Shown: in pieces, positions 10,348 through 18,772 of the stretch
Numbering within the stretch: the first letter of the stretch is position 1
How the letters are laid out: the number at the start of each line of letters is the position of its first letter
NCBI RefSeq assembly: GCF_019331795.1
Contig: NZ_JAHPZL010000007.1
Location: forward strand, 152,597-216,596
DNA: 64,000 nt
Reading direction: 5' to 3'
From: Austwickia sp. TVS 96-490-7B
GTDB taxonomy: Bacteria; Actinomycetota; Actinomycetes; Actinomycetales; Dermatophilaceae
The notes under the pieces: model-generated
Told to the model about the DNA's origin: nothing
Seen by the model: only the letters and a program-made list of their open reading frames with translations
The model's database searches: none
Made by a program: the position numbers and the translations under genes

Positions 10348-10492
10348 CTGTGAACTCACCGGTGGGGTGCAGCGTGCACCCCAGTTTCGACCCCATCTGT
10401 GCGGGTTGAGCGGGAACACCCTGAGTGGTTGTCACGTTAACCCCCTTATAGGAGCGCGAATCGCGCGCGACGTATCTGGAGGAATGTCCCCC

Positions 10493-11371
10493 ATGAGCAA
10501 CCCTGTCTTCAACCGGATCGACAAGCAGGTCCAGGAAGGTCGGTACGCCGGATTCGGTCCGGGCCAGACCACCTCCCCCCAGGGGTATGGCCACGTACCC
10601 CAGGGTTACGGTCAGCAGCAGTACGGCCAGTACGGCCAGTACGGCGTTCCCAGTGCGGAACACCTTGACCAGATGTATCAGGCTCCTTCGGCTGGTCCGG
10701 TGCAAACCGGGCGGGTCACTCTGGACGACGTGATCATGAAGACCTTGGGTCTTTTTGGTCTGTTGGTCGTCATGGCGGCGGTGGCGTGGACGACGGTGTC
10801 GATCAACGTCGCCGCAGGCATGTTGATGTGGACCGTCGGCATGCTCGGTGGACTGGTCGTTGGCTTGGTCATCGCGTTTAAGAAGAAGATCAGTGTTCCC
10901 CTGATCGTGGCCTACGCCGCCCTGGAAGGGATGTTCGTCGGGGCGATCAGCCGGATGCTCGAAGGCCGCTACCCCGGCGTCGTATCCACCGCGGTGCTGG
11001 CAACCTTGTGCGTGTTTGCCGCGATGTTCGTGGGCTGGAAGTCCGGGTACATCAAGGTGACGGCGAAGTCCCGCCGGATCGTCGGTATGGCCGTCGTCGG
11101 TTACATGATCTTCAGCTTGGTTAGCTTGGTGTTCAGCATGGTCGGTGGCGCTGGCCTGTTCCCGTTCGGTTCGCCGTTGGGCATCGGCCTGTCGCTGTTT
11201 GTGGTCGGTCTGGCTGCCTACACCTTGGCGATGGACTTCGACACCATTGACAACACGGTGCGTTCTGGAGCCCCGCAGGAATACTCTTGGTTGCTGGCCC
11301 ACGGCTTGATTGTCTCCGTGGTCTGGCTGTACCTGGAGATCCTGCGCCTGGTCTCCCAGCTGCGCGATTGA
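10493..11371 (+). CDS. Bax inhibitor-1/YccA family membrane protein
   Basis: A 292-aa protein. The first ~75 residues are cytoplasmic and Gly/Gln/Tyr-rich (GQTTSPQGYGHVPQGYGQQQ), followed by about seven transmembrane helices of the Bax-inhibitor-1 (TMBIM) fold, and the C-terminal segment with DFDTID and EYSWLLAHGLIVSVVWLYLEILRL. Family members are proposed calcium-leak channels; the bacterial role is unsettled. ATG at 10493 lies about 10 nt from TGGAGGA and gives the usual MSNPVFNRI start; another ATG at 10484 is too close to that site. The open frame extends upstream through the tRNA and is not coding there. Confidence 0.9.
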   Translation: MSNPVFNRIDKQVQEGRYAGFGPGQTTSPQGYGHVPQGYGQQQYGQYGQYGVPSAEHLDQMYQAPSAGPVQTGRVTLDDVIMKTLGLFGLLVVMAAVAWTTVSINVAAGMLMWTVGMLGGLVVGLVIAFKKKISVPLIVAYAALEGMFVGAISRMLEGRYPGVVSTAVLATLCVFAAMFVGWKSGYIKVTAKSRRIVGMAVVGYMIFSLVSLVFSMVGGAGLFPFGSPLGIGLSLFVVGLAAYTLAMDFDTIDNTVRSGAPQEYSWLLAHGLIVSVVWLYLEILRLVSQLRD

Positions 11372-11682
11372 TCGACGACCCGGTTCCCCGCGACGCGCGG
11401 ACCGAACTTGAGCGCCTGGGCCGGCGGTGGCAGACCATGCCGCTGGACCAGGCGCTCGCCTGTGCCGGTGTGCTGCGGGGGTTGGCTCAGCAGTACGCCG
11501 AGGAGTGCGCCCGGCGGCAAGGTCTGTCCGGGCCGGTCCCGCTGCTTGGTGATCTCGGTCCGGCGGCGGCAATGGACCAGTTGACAGTCTTGACATACGA
11601 CGTGGCCCGGCTGCGTCCCGCACCGGAGCGGGCCGGGTTGGCTGCGGATCTGGCGCAGGTACGTCGAGGTTTACCGCAGTGA
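11368..11682 (+). CDS. Small conserved-looking hypothetical protein
   Basis: A 104-aa, mostly alpha-helical soluble protein rich in Ala, Arg and Leu, with no motif I recognise. A TTG overlaps the stop of the Bax-inhibitor-1 gene (TTGA), which suggests translational coupling and fixes a plausible start. An ATG at 11437 would give a shorter product. There is no signal peptide or membrane segment. The frame keeps the GC-rich third positions of real genes here. Function unknown; it probably belongs to the same transcript as the upstream gene. Confidence 0.6.
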   Translation: MIDDPVPRDARTELERLGRRWQTMPLDQALACAGVLRGLAQQYAEECARRQGLSGPVPLLGDLGPAAAMDQLTVLTYDVARLRPAPERAGLAADLAQVRRGLPQ

Positions 11683-11752
11683 AGGTCCCGACTCGGCCTC
11701 AGAGTGATGAACGGCGGATCACGCTAGATCTCGCCTTGATGACGGCGACACC

Positions 11753-11769
11753 CCGGCATCCGCTGCCGG
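11753..11769 (+). terminator. Possible weak terminator hairpin
   Basis: CCGGCA/TGCCGG with a 5-nt loop, and another small inverted repeat just before it (TCGCC/GGCGA). No T-tract. The 229-nt gap 11683-11911 shows nothing else that I can support. Confidence 0.25.
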
Positions 11770-11911
11770 ATCGGCTCTGATCAACGGAGAGACAGGCGAG
11801 TCCAGCTCGTGACATCACAGTTGTGACGCTCCTGTTCTACCACCACGGGTGAGCGGGTAGACCAGAGGTGTCCATCACCTCGGGGGCAGTTATCGAGAGA
11901 GATCGGTCCCC

Positions 11912-12830
11912 ATGTCACGTCATCGCTGCGCCTACGCGCGTCGCCTGTCTATGATCGCCGTTTGCCCAGTCGCGGGGGTCGGTGCACCAGCCTGTTCTTC
12001 CAGCCCGGACACTGAATCTCCGGCTGGAAGTCCAGCTCCCTCAAGCGCCGGTACGACGCCGTCGCAGTCGATGTTCACGACGCCCGCACAGCCTGACCGG
12101 GGCGCGGACTCACAGCGTGGGAATCATCGGTCAGTTGCCACCAACACCACGACTCGTCACCTATGCCGGGTGGACAGGACAGGCTGATTTCGGTGGCCGG
12201 GGGTTGTTGACCCTTGATACTCAGGGAAGTTTGCAGTTCTGGTGGGCTCACCTGCGCGTCGGACGGGATCACATCGCCGGGTCATTCACTGAGAAGCACG
12301 TGCTGGGGGAGGGGCTCGGCGACGTACGGGCGCTCGCTGGGGTGCTTCGACGTAACCGGCTGAGCCATCCAGGGCTGGTGTTGGTGCGTGGCGATGGCCG
12401 GCTGGAGTATCACCCGGTGAGCATGTCCCGGGACTGGAAGGAATACACCTTGGGGGCGCCTCGGGTGATCGCCACCGGGCTATCTCACGCTTCAGCTTTA
12501 GCGATCTTCAGTGATTCGACGGAGCAGCACTACTGGACCACCGTCGTCGTGGCCGACCAGGGCCAACTGGTGCAGTACCGGTTCACCGAGGACGCCGAGG
12601 GGCCGGTGGTCCGCCGGGTGCTGGTTGCTGACGGCCCACGCTCACCGAAAACACTGCGGCAGGCTTGTAGTTTCCTTCCCGGGGGTGATCGGCATGGTGC
12701 GCTGATTGCGTACGACGAGCAGGGCCATGGCCAGATGTTCGCCGGGCCGTGGGACGAGCAAACGGGCGAAGGTGAACTGACATATATCGGTACTACCGAG
12801 AATGACATCTCGGGGGAGGTTCGCTTCTGA
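11912..12830 (+). pseudogene. Probable frameshifted lipoprotein with beta-rich C-terminal domain
   Basis: Two overlapping frames together look like one secreted protein. Frame A starts at ATG 11912: a basic n-region, a hydrophobic core, Cys then a Ser/Pro/Thr-rich linker (ACSSSPDTESPAGSPAP), ending at 12187. Frame B, open from before 11982 to 12830, carries a ~235-residue domain starting near 12117 (VGIIGQLPPTP) with repeated strand-turn units such as GLLTLDTQGSLQFWW and GLVLVRGDGRLEYHP, suggestive of a beta-propeller. A +1 shift between about 11990 and 12115 would join them. Alternatively the domain starts at GTG 12117 with no signal peptide. No clear family. Confidence 0.45.
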
Positions 12831-13027
12831 GGTGAGGGCATGGTGTCGGGTTCAGGCATCCGTGTCCGGTTTCTACCGATCGGTCAGAAGGGGAGGAGCC
12901 GGGTGCGGATGTCTGCTGAGTCTCATCGGTGAAGAGAGTCCACCAGAGGGCACCATTCATGTCGTACTCTGACACGCGGCGCCACCACCAGCGCACTTTC
13001 ACCCTCACCGCTCCCACGGAGGACGGC

Positions 13028-14527
13028 ATGCACGACACCACAACGACCGGCGGATCAGCGTCGGGTCGTGACGAGTCTGGCGGTTTGCAGCAGGGTCTGA
13101 CCACTCGACAGATCTCCATGATCGGCTTGTCCGGTGCGTTGGGCACCGGACTGTTCCTCGGCTCCGGTTCGATGATCAAAATGGCCGGTCCGGCCATCGT
13201 CGTGAGCTACACCTTGACGGGGCTCTTGGCGCTCATCGTGGTCTGGTCCTTGGCCGAGATGACCACCCAGCATCCAGTGGCCGGTGGTTTCGGCGCGTCA
13301 GCGCACGCGTATCTCGGCCCCATGGGAGGGTTCCTGGCCCGGTGGAATGTCGCGGTCACCATGTGCATCGCGGTGGGTGCCGAGGTCACGGCGGCAGCGA
13401 AGTATCTTCAACGGTGGTTCCCTGACCTCAACAGCGCGTTAGGGACGGTGCTGTGCAGTCTGATCCTGATCCTGATCAACCTGGCGACAGTGCGGCTGTA
13501 CGGAGCGAGTGAGTATTGGTTCTCCATCCTCAAAGTCGCTACGGTCATCGTGTTCATCGCGTTAGGTGTGGTGATGATCTTCGTCGGGTTGCCCGGGCGC
13601 GCCGCGACCGGACTGAGCAACCTGACGGCCCATGGCGGTTTTGCACCTCACGGAGCGGGTGCCATCTTGGCGGCAGCAGTGATGGCCATCTTCAGTTTCG
13701 GTGGTGCCGAGAATGTCTCGGTGACCGCTGCGGAGTCCGCTGACCCTGTCAAAGACATCCCCAAGGCCGCCAAAGCGATGATTTTTCGACTGATCATTTT
13801 TTACGTCGGCGCTATTGCCGTGGTGGTGGCTTTGGAGCCGTGGACAGTGTCTGCGGAAGGCGAAGGCTTGATGGCAAGTCCTTTCGTGAAGGTGCTCGCT
13901 GCGGCCAATATCCCTGGCGCGGCGGACTTCATGAACCTGGTGTTAATCGTCGCGGCGTTGTCCGCCGGCAACGGCTGCCTGTATGCCTCCTCGCGGATGT
14001 TGCACAGTTTGGGCACTGACCGGATGGCTCCGGCATCGTTCGCGGTGACCACCGCTGAGGGGTCCCCGCGGAAGGCAGTGACGGCCGCCTCAGCAGGAAT
14101 GGTCGTCGCGTCGGTGTTGGCGCTGTGGCGTCCGGACGACGCCTTCATGCTGCTCTTTGGGGTGCTGGTGTTTGGTCTGTGGTTGACCTGGTTGCTGATC
14201 GTGGTCACCTACCTGGCCTTCAAACCGACTCGACGACGCCTGGGACTGCCGGATTCGCCAGTGCAACTGACCGGTGGTGTACCGATGGCGTTCGTCGGGT
14301 TCCTGGTGTTGGCGGGAGTCGGGGTGTCTTTGGCCTTCATCCCTGGTCTAACCATTGCCTGGCAAATTGGCGGGCCGTACCTGTTGGTGATGTTGTTGGG
14401 CTACTTGGTGGCTGATCGGAGCCGTCGGGGAGCTCCTGAAGACAGCGTGTTGACCCGGGAGCTTGCGGCTCGTGACCAGAGCGAGAGTGCCTCAGCGCAG
14501 GCCGTGGCGGCGACTGTCGTGGACTGA
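13028..14527 (+). CDS. Amino acid permease, APC superfamily (AAT type)
   Basis: A 499-aa integral membrane transporter with about 12 helices. The N-terminal signature is that of amino-acid/H+ symporters: LTTRQISMIGLSGALGTGLFLGSG, with the unwound helix-1 glycine motif. FSFGGAENVSVTAAESADP near residue 225 matches the conserved GxE region of helix 6. The C terminus is a polar tail. The specific substrate cannot be told. ATG at 13028 has GGAGGA five bases upstream; the open frame begins earlier (12929) but those residues do not look like permease sequence. It is transcribed alone and followed by a structured element. Confidence 0.88.
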   Translation: MHDTTTTGGSASGRDESGGLQQGLTTRQISMIGLSGALGTGLFLGSGSMIKMAGPAIVVSYTLTGLLALIVVWSLAEMTTQHPVAGGFGASAHAYLGPMGGFLARWNVAVTMCIAVGAEVTAAAKYLQRWFPDLNSALGTVLCSLILILINLATVRLYGASEYWFSILKVATVIVFIALGVVMIFVGLPGRAATGLSNLTAHGGFAPHGAGAILAAAVMAIFSFGGAENVSVTAAESADPVKDIPKAAKAMIFRLIIFYVGAIAVVVALEPWTVSAEGEGLMASPFVKVLAAANIPGAADFMNLVLIVAALSAGNGCLYASSRMLHSLGTDRMAPASFAVTTAEGSPRKAVTAASAGMVVASVLALWRPDDAFMLLFGVLVFGLWLTWLLIVVTYLAFKPTRRRLGLPDSPVQLTGGVPMAFVGFLVLAGVGVSLAFIPGLTIAWQIGGPYLLVMLLGYLVADRSRRGAPEDSVLTRELAARDQSESASAQAVAATVVD

Positions 14528-14548
14528 TCTGCACCGATCTGCACTGAC

Positions 14549-14598
14549 CTGAGGGCGGGCCCGGACGCGAAAGCGTCACGTCATGGGTTCGCCCTCAG
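14549..14598 (+). terminator. Two-level hairpin after the permease gene
   Basis: The outer stem CTGAGGGCG (14549-14557) pairs perfectly with CGCCCTCAG (14590-14598). Inside it lies a second hairpin, GACGC-GAAA-GCGTC (14564-14577), with a GNRA tetraloop. Lying 22 nt after the permease stop it is best read as a transcription terminator, though no T-tract follows. Confidence 0.5.
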
Positions 14599-14639
14599 TC
14601 GGTGTCGGGGCTCAGGAGGGACATCCCGCGTGGAAATGC

Positions 14640-14666
14640 TCAACTGACGGGCTGGGCCGCCGATGG
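14640..14666 (+). promoter_or_regulatory. Candidate sigma-28/WhiG-type promoter before the flagellar-like gene
   Basis: TCAA at 14640-14643, exactly 15 nt, then GCCGATGG at 14659-14666. This approximates the flagellar sigma-28 pattern (TAAA or TCAA, 15 nt, GCCGATAA) in both sequence and spacing. It would leave a leader of about 80 nt before the ATG at 14757. Confidence 0.35.
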
Positions 14667-14756
14667 AGGTGTCGTACAGGAGGGGACTCCCCTGTGCGTT
14701 TCTTCGCTATTGGACAGCCAGCCCTCCGGGGCAGCTCTCACGGATGAGATGACGAC

Positions 14757-17225
14757 ATGTCGTACGGGAGCACGTCTATTGACCCCTCCGGGGGCTACCG
14801 GGTGACGCCGGTGACGCCAGCTGCCGCTGCGTTGCGCATCGGCACTGGACATGGTCGTGGCCAGGAAGCCTTCGCCGGTGGATATGAAGCCAAAAACGCG
14901 GCACCCGCGCCAATAGATCTGCCTGCGCTGTCCCCGACAGCGTTACGCGCCCAGGCGGTCGCTGGGCTCCTTGAGGCTCGACGCAGCGATCTGGTGGGAG
15001 CAGCCCAGGCATTGCACGAACCCGCATCGGCAGCGCAACACAGCCTGGCGACGATCTGGCCCTCAGATGATCCGGTGAGTCGTCGTCCGGACGCCCGTGT
15101 CGCGGCTGATCCAGGGCTCATCCAGGCGGATCGGGATGAGGAAGCTGAGCGGGCAGCCGGACGTCATCGTCGCCGCGAGGCACACGCCGAGCAGCAGCGA
15201 GCAGCAGCTGCGGCGGTAGCTGCTGCTCTCGACGGATCCCAGCCGACCGAGCCTGTCAGCACAGCAGGTGATTCGGCGCACAGTGATCAGGACCTGGCTC
15301 GGATCCGAGTGCGTCAGGCAGCAACAGCGGTCGATCGGCTGCAGAGCACTGTCGAGGATCTCACCGAAAAAATCCACCAGGCAGCGGTCTCCTCGGTGGC
15401 GGAAGTGAACGACCTGACGGCGCGATTGGCGGAGTTGAATGCTCACGCTGCGGCGGAAGGCGGCACGAACGTCAGTACCATCCGCAAGATCGATCATGTG
15501 GTGGCGGCTTTGGCCCGCACTATTGGTGCGACCGCGCAACCGGGTGCCGGTGGCACCGTCGATCTGTTGGTTGACGGCCGGGTCTTGGTCAGTGGGGATC
15601 GAGCAGCACCAGTGGAACTGGTCGACACATCCGAGGGCAGTCGGGTGGCATTGGTTGATGGCCGGGCCCTGTCGTTGTCTTCCGGGGTGCTGGTCAGCAG
15701 GTTGGGAATGCTGAACCAGGTGCTGCCGAACGTGGCCGCAGCTGCGGCAGCCGTCGCCGACCGGGTCGACGCGCAGCTGGCTGACCCGGCGGGCCCGCCC
15801 GCTCCGGGGGGTCCCATGGCGGCTGGACTCTTGGGCGGATTACTGCGCGATCTGGCCCGATCAGCGGAGAGTAGCCAGGCTTATGCCCAGGTCGCCGCAG
15901 GCGTGGGGGATCTGGTCACCCGGCTGGCACATGGAGACGTCCCGCCCACGGCCCGGGGCGCTGATCGATTGATCGGTGCGATCAGTGATCCGGCGCCGGT
16001 GCCAGACCCAGGGGGGTCGGTCCAGGCGACGTTGCCGCCGCTGCTCGCAGCATTGCAGGAGCTGGGGGCGGCCGCAGGTGAGCTGTCCGCCCCCGGGGCC
16101 GCAGCCGCGCGAACCCGCCTGATCAGTGGCGCTCCGGGAATCGCCACGCCGTTAGCTCACGCTGATGCCCCGGCAGGTGAAGCCACCGTACGGGTGCTGT
16201 CCACCGCGACTGCTGGTGCAGTCGTGACGGCTCAGTCCTTCCAACCGGATTCGCCGCTGGGAGATGGACGAGAGCATACGATCGGGATCGTCGAGCAACT
16301 GGGAACACCGATGGAACACACCACGGTGGTCGAGGTGGGCCGCTATCCGACGCCTTCAGATCTGGTGTCCGTCATCAATCAATCCAATGCTGGAGTGCGG
16401 GCATCGTTGGCTGAACTGGGCGGTGGCACGGTCCAAGTGCACCTTGAAGCCCTCACGACGGGACGTTCGTCAAACATCACCATCCTGAACGGGCTGCAAC
16501 CGCCGTCAACGTCGACCTTGCTGGGGCGGATCATGACGTTGACGGCTGGGCGGGACACGATGGTCGAGGTGCGTCAGGCGGATCGAGCAGCGCAGGTGCG
16601 CCAATCTACTGACACGGTGATCCGTGATGTGGTGCCTGGGGTGGATCTGCAGGTGCACCGGGCGGATCCCACTCGGGCGTTCACCGTGGGGGTGCAGCGG
16701 CTGTCTCAGGATGCTGTGGACCGCACAGATCGACTTGTCCGAGCGGCAGGGGCGGTGGTCTCGACTGCTCAACAGGCAGGAGCCACGCAGACAGCAGCGT
16801 CTGTCCTGGGCGCCATGGGTCTAGCTGCGTCAGGTGCTGGCGCTCCGGGCGCGCTCCCGGCCCCGGGACGGGCACCAGCCCCGGGGGTCTCCGTGGACCG
16901 TCGCGGCGTGCCGACGTTCGATCGGCGAGTCCTTGCTGACGCCTTCGCGGAGCATGCCGGGACCGCCCAGGGGCAGGTCGCTGGTTTGGCGCGTGGGCTG
17001 GCCGGAGTGGCGGCTCAGAGCGACGGAGCGACGTGGGAGGTGTATCTGGCCGCCGGCGCCGCACGCGCCCCAGAATCACCGGGAACGTACGCCGCCGCCG
17101 ACACCCGTCGTACCCGCCATGACGACGGGGCTGCTGAGGCATTGACGTCTCGAGAACGGGCATTGATGTCGGTGCTGACCAAATTGCATGGCCAGGGCGA
17201 CTGGCTTGCGGCGCGCCTGGAATGA
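14757..17225 (+). CDS. Hybrid FlgK-like/FliD-like hook-associated protein
   Basis: An 822-aa Ala-rich protein without signal peptide or membrane helix. Residues ~185-340 follow the FlgK pattern: VNDLTARLAELNAHAA, a spot like the usual DQRD stretch (IRKIDHVVAALARTIG), then GTVDLLVDGRVLVSG, LSSGVLVSRL and LPNVAAAAAAVADRV. Residues ~475-670 follow FliD: TPSDLVSVINQSNAGVRASL, LTTGRSSNITI, RQSTDTVIRDVVPGVDLQV and FTVGVQRLSQDAV. Residues 715-822 match the FliD end (RRGVPTFDRRVLADAFAEH; LTKLHGQGDWLAARLE). FlgK is a hook-filament junction protein and FliD the filament cap. The ends of canonical FlgK are not evident. No other flagellar gene is in the window. A filament-tip or adhesin role is inferred. 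Confidence 0.6.
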   Translation: MSYGSTSIDPSGGYRVTPVTPAAAALRIGTGHGRGQEAFAGGYEAKNAAPAPIDLPALSPTALRAQAVAGLLEARRSDLVGAAQALHEPASAAQHSLATIWPSDDPVSRRPDARVAADPGLIQADRDEEAERAAGRHRRREAHAEQQRAAAAAVAAALDGSQPTEPVSTAGDSAHSDQDLARIRVRQAATAVDRLQSTVEDLTEKIHQAAVSSVAEVNDLTARLAELNAHAAAEGGTNVSTIRKIDHVVAALARTIGATAQPGAGGTVDLLVDGRVLVSGDRAAPVELVDTSEGSRVALVDGRALSLSSGVLVSRLGMLNQVLPNVAAAAAAVADRVDAQLADPAGPPAPGGPMAAGLLGGLLRDLARSAESSQAYAQVAAGVGDLVTRLAHGDVPPTARGADRLIGAISDPAPVPDPGGSVQATLPPLLAALQELGAAAGELSAPGAAAARTRLISGAPGIATPLAHADAPAGEATVRVLSTATAGAVVTAQSFQPDSPLGDGREHTIGIVEQLGTPMEHTTVVEVGRYPTPSDLVSVINQSNAGVRASLAELGGGTVQVHLEALTTGRSSNITILNGLQPPSTSTLLGRIMTLTAGRDTMVEVRQADRAAQVRQSTDTVIRDVVPGVDLQVHRADPTRAFTVGVQRLSQDAVDRTDRLVRAAGAVVSTAQQAGATQTAASVLGAMGLAASGAGAPGALPAPGRAPAPGVSVDRRGVPTFDRRVLADAFAEHAGTAQGQVAGLARGLAGVAAQSDGATWEVYLAAGAARAPESPGTYAAADTRRTRHDDGAAEALTSRERALMSVLTKLHGQGDWLAARLE

Positions 17226-17238
17226 CCGGGCTGGGAGG

Positions 17239-17928
17239 TTAGGGGCGGGGGCCGACCGGGCAGGTCAGGCCGTTCGCGCCGTGGGTGCAGTATCCACCCG
17301 GGTTTTTGTGCAGATACTGCTGGTGGTAGGCCTCGGCGTAGTAGAACGGGCCGGCCACGTCTGGGTTGTCCCGTCGATCACCACCGGCAGCCAGGACCTC
17401 GGTGGTGATGGGTGAGGTCTTTCCCGCGTGGCGAAGCACTTCAGAGAAGGCGAGATACGTGCGTGTCGCCGCGTCGTGTTGTTCCGGGGTGGTCCAGTAC
17501 AGGGCCGACCGGTATTGGGTGCCCACGTCTGGTCCTTGCCGCATCCCTTGGGTGGGGTCGTGATGCTCCCAGAACGTCTTGAGCAGCGTTTCAGCTGTGG
17601 TGGCGGCTGGATCGTAGGCGACCAGAACGGTCTCCGTGTGGCCGGTCCGACCGGTGCACACCTCTTCATAGGTCGGGTGCGGGGTGTATCCGCCCATATA
17701 GCCGACTGCTGTGGTGTGGACTCCCGGGAGGCGCCACATGATGCGCTCGGCGCCCCAGAAGCACCCCAACGCCAGGTAGAGGACAGATGCCTCCCCACCC
17801 TCCAGGCTCCACGGGGCGGTCAGCGAAGACCCCAGCACCTCATGGCGTGCAGGCAGAGAGCTGACCGGAATGTCCCTGCCAGGAAGAGCTTTCCCAGGGT
17901 CGATCATTGTCGTTCGCATACCCCACAT
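17239..17928 (-). CDS. msrA: Peptide-methionine (S)-S-oxide reductase MsrA
   Basis: About 229 aa. Reduces the S-epimer of methionine sulfoxide in proteins and free methionine. The catalytic motif LGCFWGAERIM contains the nucleophilic Cys, followed by GVHTTAVGYMGG, CTGRTGHTE, FWEHHDPTQ and QYRSALY, all standard MsrA elements. The C-terminal CTHGANGLTCPVG holds two possible resolving cysteines. The start is uncertain: ATGs at 17961, 17928, 17919 and 17907 are in frame. I prefer 17928, which leaves a short leader before ALPGRD, but no strong ribosome-binding site decides it. Convergent with the FlgK/FliD-like gene, 13 nt apart. Confidence 0.93.
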   Translation of the reverse strand: MWGMRTTMIDPGKALPGRDIPVSSLPARHEVLGSSLTAPWSLEGGEASVLYLALGCFWGAERIMWRLPGVHTTAVGYMGGYTPHPTYEEVCTGRTGHTETVLVAYDPAATTAETLLKTFWEHHDPTQGMRQGPDVGTQYRSALYWTTPEQHDAATRTYLAFSEVLRHAGKTSPITTEVLAAGGDRRDNPDVAGPFYYAEAYHQQYLHKNPGGYCTHGANGLTCPVGPRP

Positions 17929-17999
17929 ACGGCTCAGTCTTGCATGGGCACCGATGGCCACCGGTGCCTGCCCGTGCCGTCATGGTGTGAGGGACAGGG

Positions 18000-18035
18000 G
18001 CCGGTGGACGCGTTCTCGGCCTGCCGTCCACCGGC
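18000..18035 (-). terminator. Hairpin downstream of greA
   Basis: GCCGGTGGAC (18000-18009) is perfectly complementary to GTCCACCGGC (18026-18035), a 10-bp stem with a 16-nt loop, just after the greA stop on the minus strand. No T-tract. A second imperfect hairpin (GGCACC/GGTGCC) follows at about 17947-17968, before msrA. Confidence 0.45.
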
Positions 18036-18046
18036 GTCGTCTCAGC

Positions 18047-18538
18047 TCAACCCTGGTACGGCTTGGCCTCCAAAACCTTCACCGTGATGTCCTTGCCATT
18101 GGGGGCGGTGTACGTGGCGCTGTCCCCGGCTTTCTTGCCGAGAATCGCCTCGCCGAGCGGGGACTTCTCGGAGTAGACGTCAATGTCTTCTCCGGAGATC
18201 TCCCGGCTGCCCAGGAGGAAACGCATTTCGTCCCCAAACATGTCGATGGTGACGACCATGCCTGGTTCGACGATGCCGTCATCGGGAGGCGTTTCGCCGA
18301 CCACAGCGTTTTCCAGCAGTTGGGTGAGCTGGCGGATGCGGGCCTCCATCTTGCCCTGCTCCTCCTTGGCCGCGTGGTAGCCACCGTTCTCTCGCAGGTC
18401 ACCTTCTTCACGGGCGGCCTCGATGCGCTTGGAGATCTCGCTGCGACCCTCGGTGCTCAGGTGATCCAGCTCGGCCTTCAGACGGTCGTAGGCATCCTGG
18501 GTCAGGTAGCTGGCCGCCGGCGTCGTGGTGTCGGTCAC
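18047..18538 (-). CDS. greA: Transcription elongation factor GreA
   Basis: A 163-aa protein that enters the RNA polymerase secondary channel and stimulates cleavage of backtracked transcripts. The N-terminal coiled coil (~12-85) with AREEGDLRENGGYHAAKEEQG carries the acidic tip residues (D, E) needed for cleavage. The C-terminal FKBP-like domain contains YSEKSPLGEAILGKKAGD. The start is GTG at 18538, preceded by GAGGAGG seven bases upstream; the longer open frame is not supported. The upstream order DUF4307-mca is typical of actinobacterial greA. Confidence 0.96.
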   Translation of the reverse strand: MTDTTTPAASYLTQDAYDRLKAELDHLSTEGRSEISKRIEAAREEGDLRENGGYHAAKEEQGKMEARIRQLTQLLENAVVGETPPDDGIVEPGMVVTIDMFGDEMRFLLGSREISGEDIDVYSEKSPLGEAILGKKAGDSATYTAPNGKDITVKVLEAKPYQG

Positions 18539-18685
18539 GATCTGCCTCCTCAGAGTGTCGGGACGGGGTCGTCGACCGGTGGCGGTCGACGGGGCCACCG
18601 CCGTGGACGACGGGATCAGTCAGGGTCGATGCCCGCACGGACCCCGTCGTGACTGGGCCGGGACCCGAAGGTCCTCGACGTGATG

Positions 18686-18710
18686 ACACCCGGCGATACC
18701 GGCCGGGTGT
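18686..18710 (-). repeat. Inverted repeat in the greA leader
   Basis: ACACCCGG (18686-18693) pairs with CCGGGTGT (18703-18710) around a 9-nt loop. It lies just downstream of the candidate greA -10 and could shape the roughly 175-nt greA leader, or serve as terminator for the DUF4307 gene. Confidence 0.35.
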
Positions 18711-18721
18711 GTAAGTACTCA

Positions 18722-18727
18722 ACTATA
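18722..18727 (-). promoter_or_regulatory. Candidate greA -10 hexamer TATAGT
   Basis: On the minus strand the sequence reads TATAGT, the best A/T-rich -10 candidate between the DUF4307 gene and greA. The -35 is weak (CTGTCC at 17-nt spacing). It implies a long greA leader. Confidence 0.35.
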
Positions 18728-18772
18728 CGCACGTTCGACGTTCTGGACAGGGGGTCTGGACAGATGCCTGAC

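Noticed and set aside
10307..11623. 438-codon minus-strand frame over the tRNA and the Bax-inhibitor gene
   Set aside because: Overlaps a clear tRNA and a clear membrane-protein gene; composition is not protein-like.
11840..11870. CRP-like site suggested by GTGAC repeats near 11808-11825
   Set aside because: The two GTGAC boxes are direct repeats with the wrong spacing for a TGTGA-N6-TCACA operator.
12929..13027. Longer permease start at 12929
   Set aside because: The extra 33 residues do not resemble permease N termini, and a good ribosome-binding site precedes the ATG at 13028.
14602..14805. 67-codon frame between the permease and the FlgK/FliD-like gene
   Set aside because: No ribosome-binding site, overlaps the larger gene and has no recognisable features.
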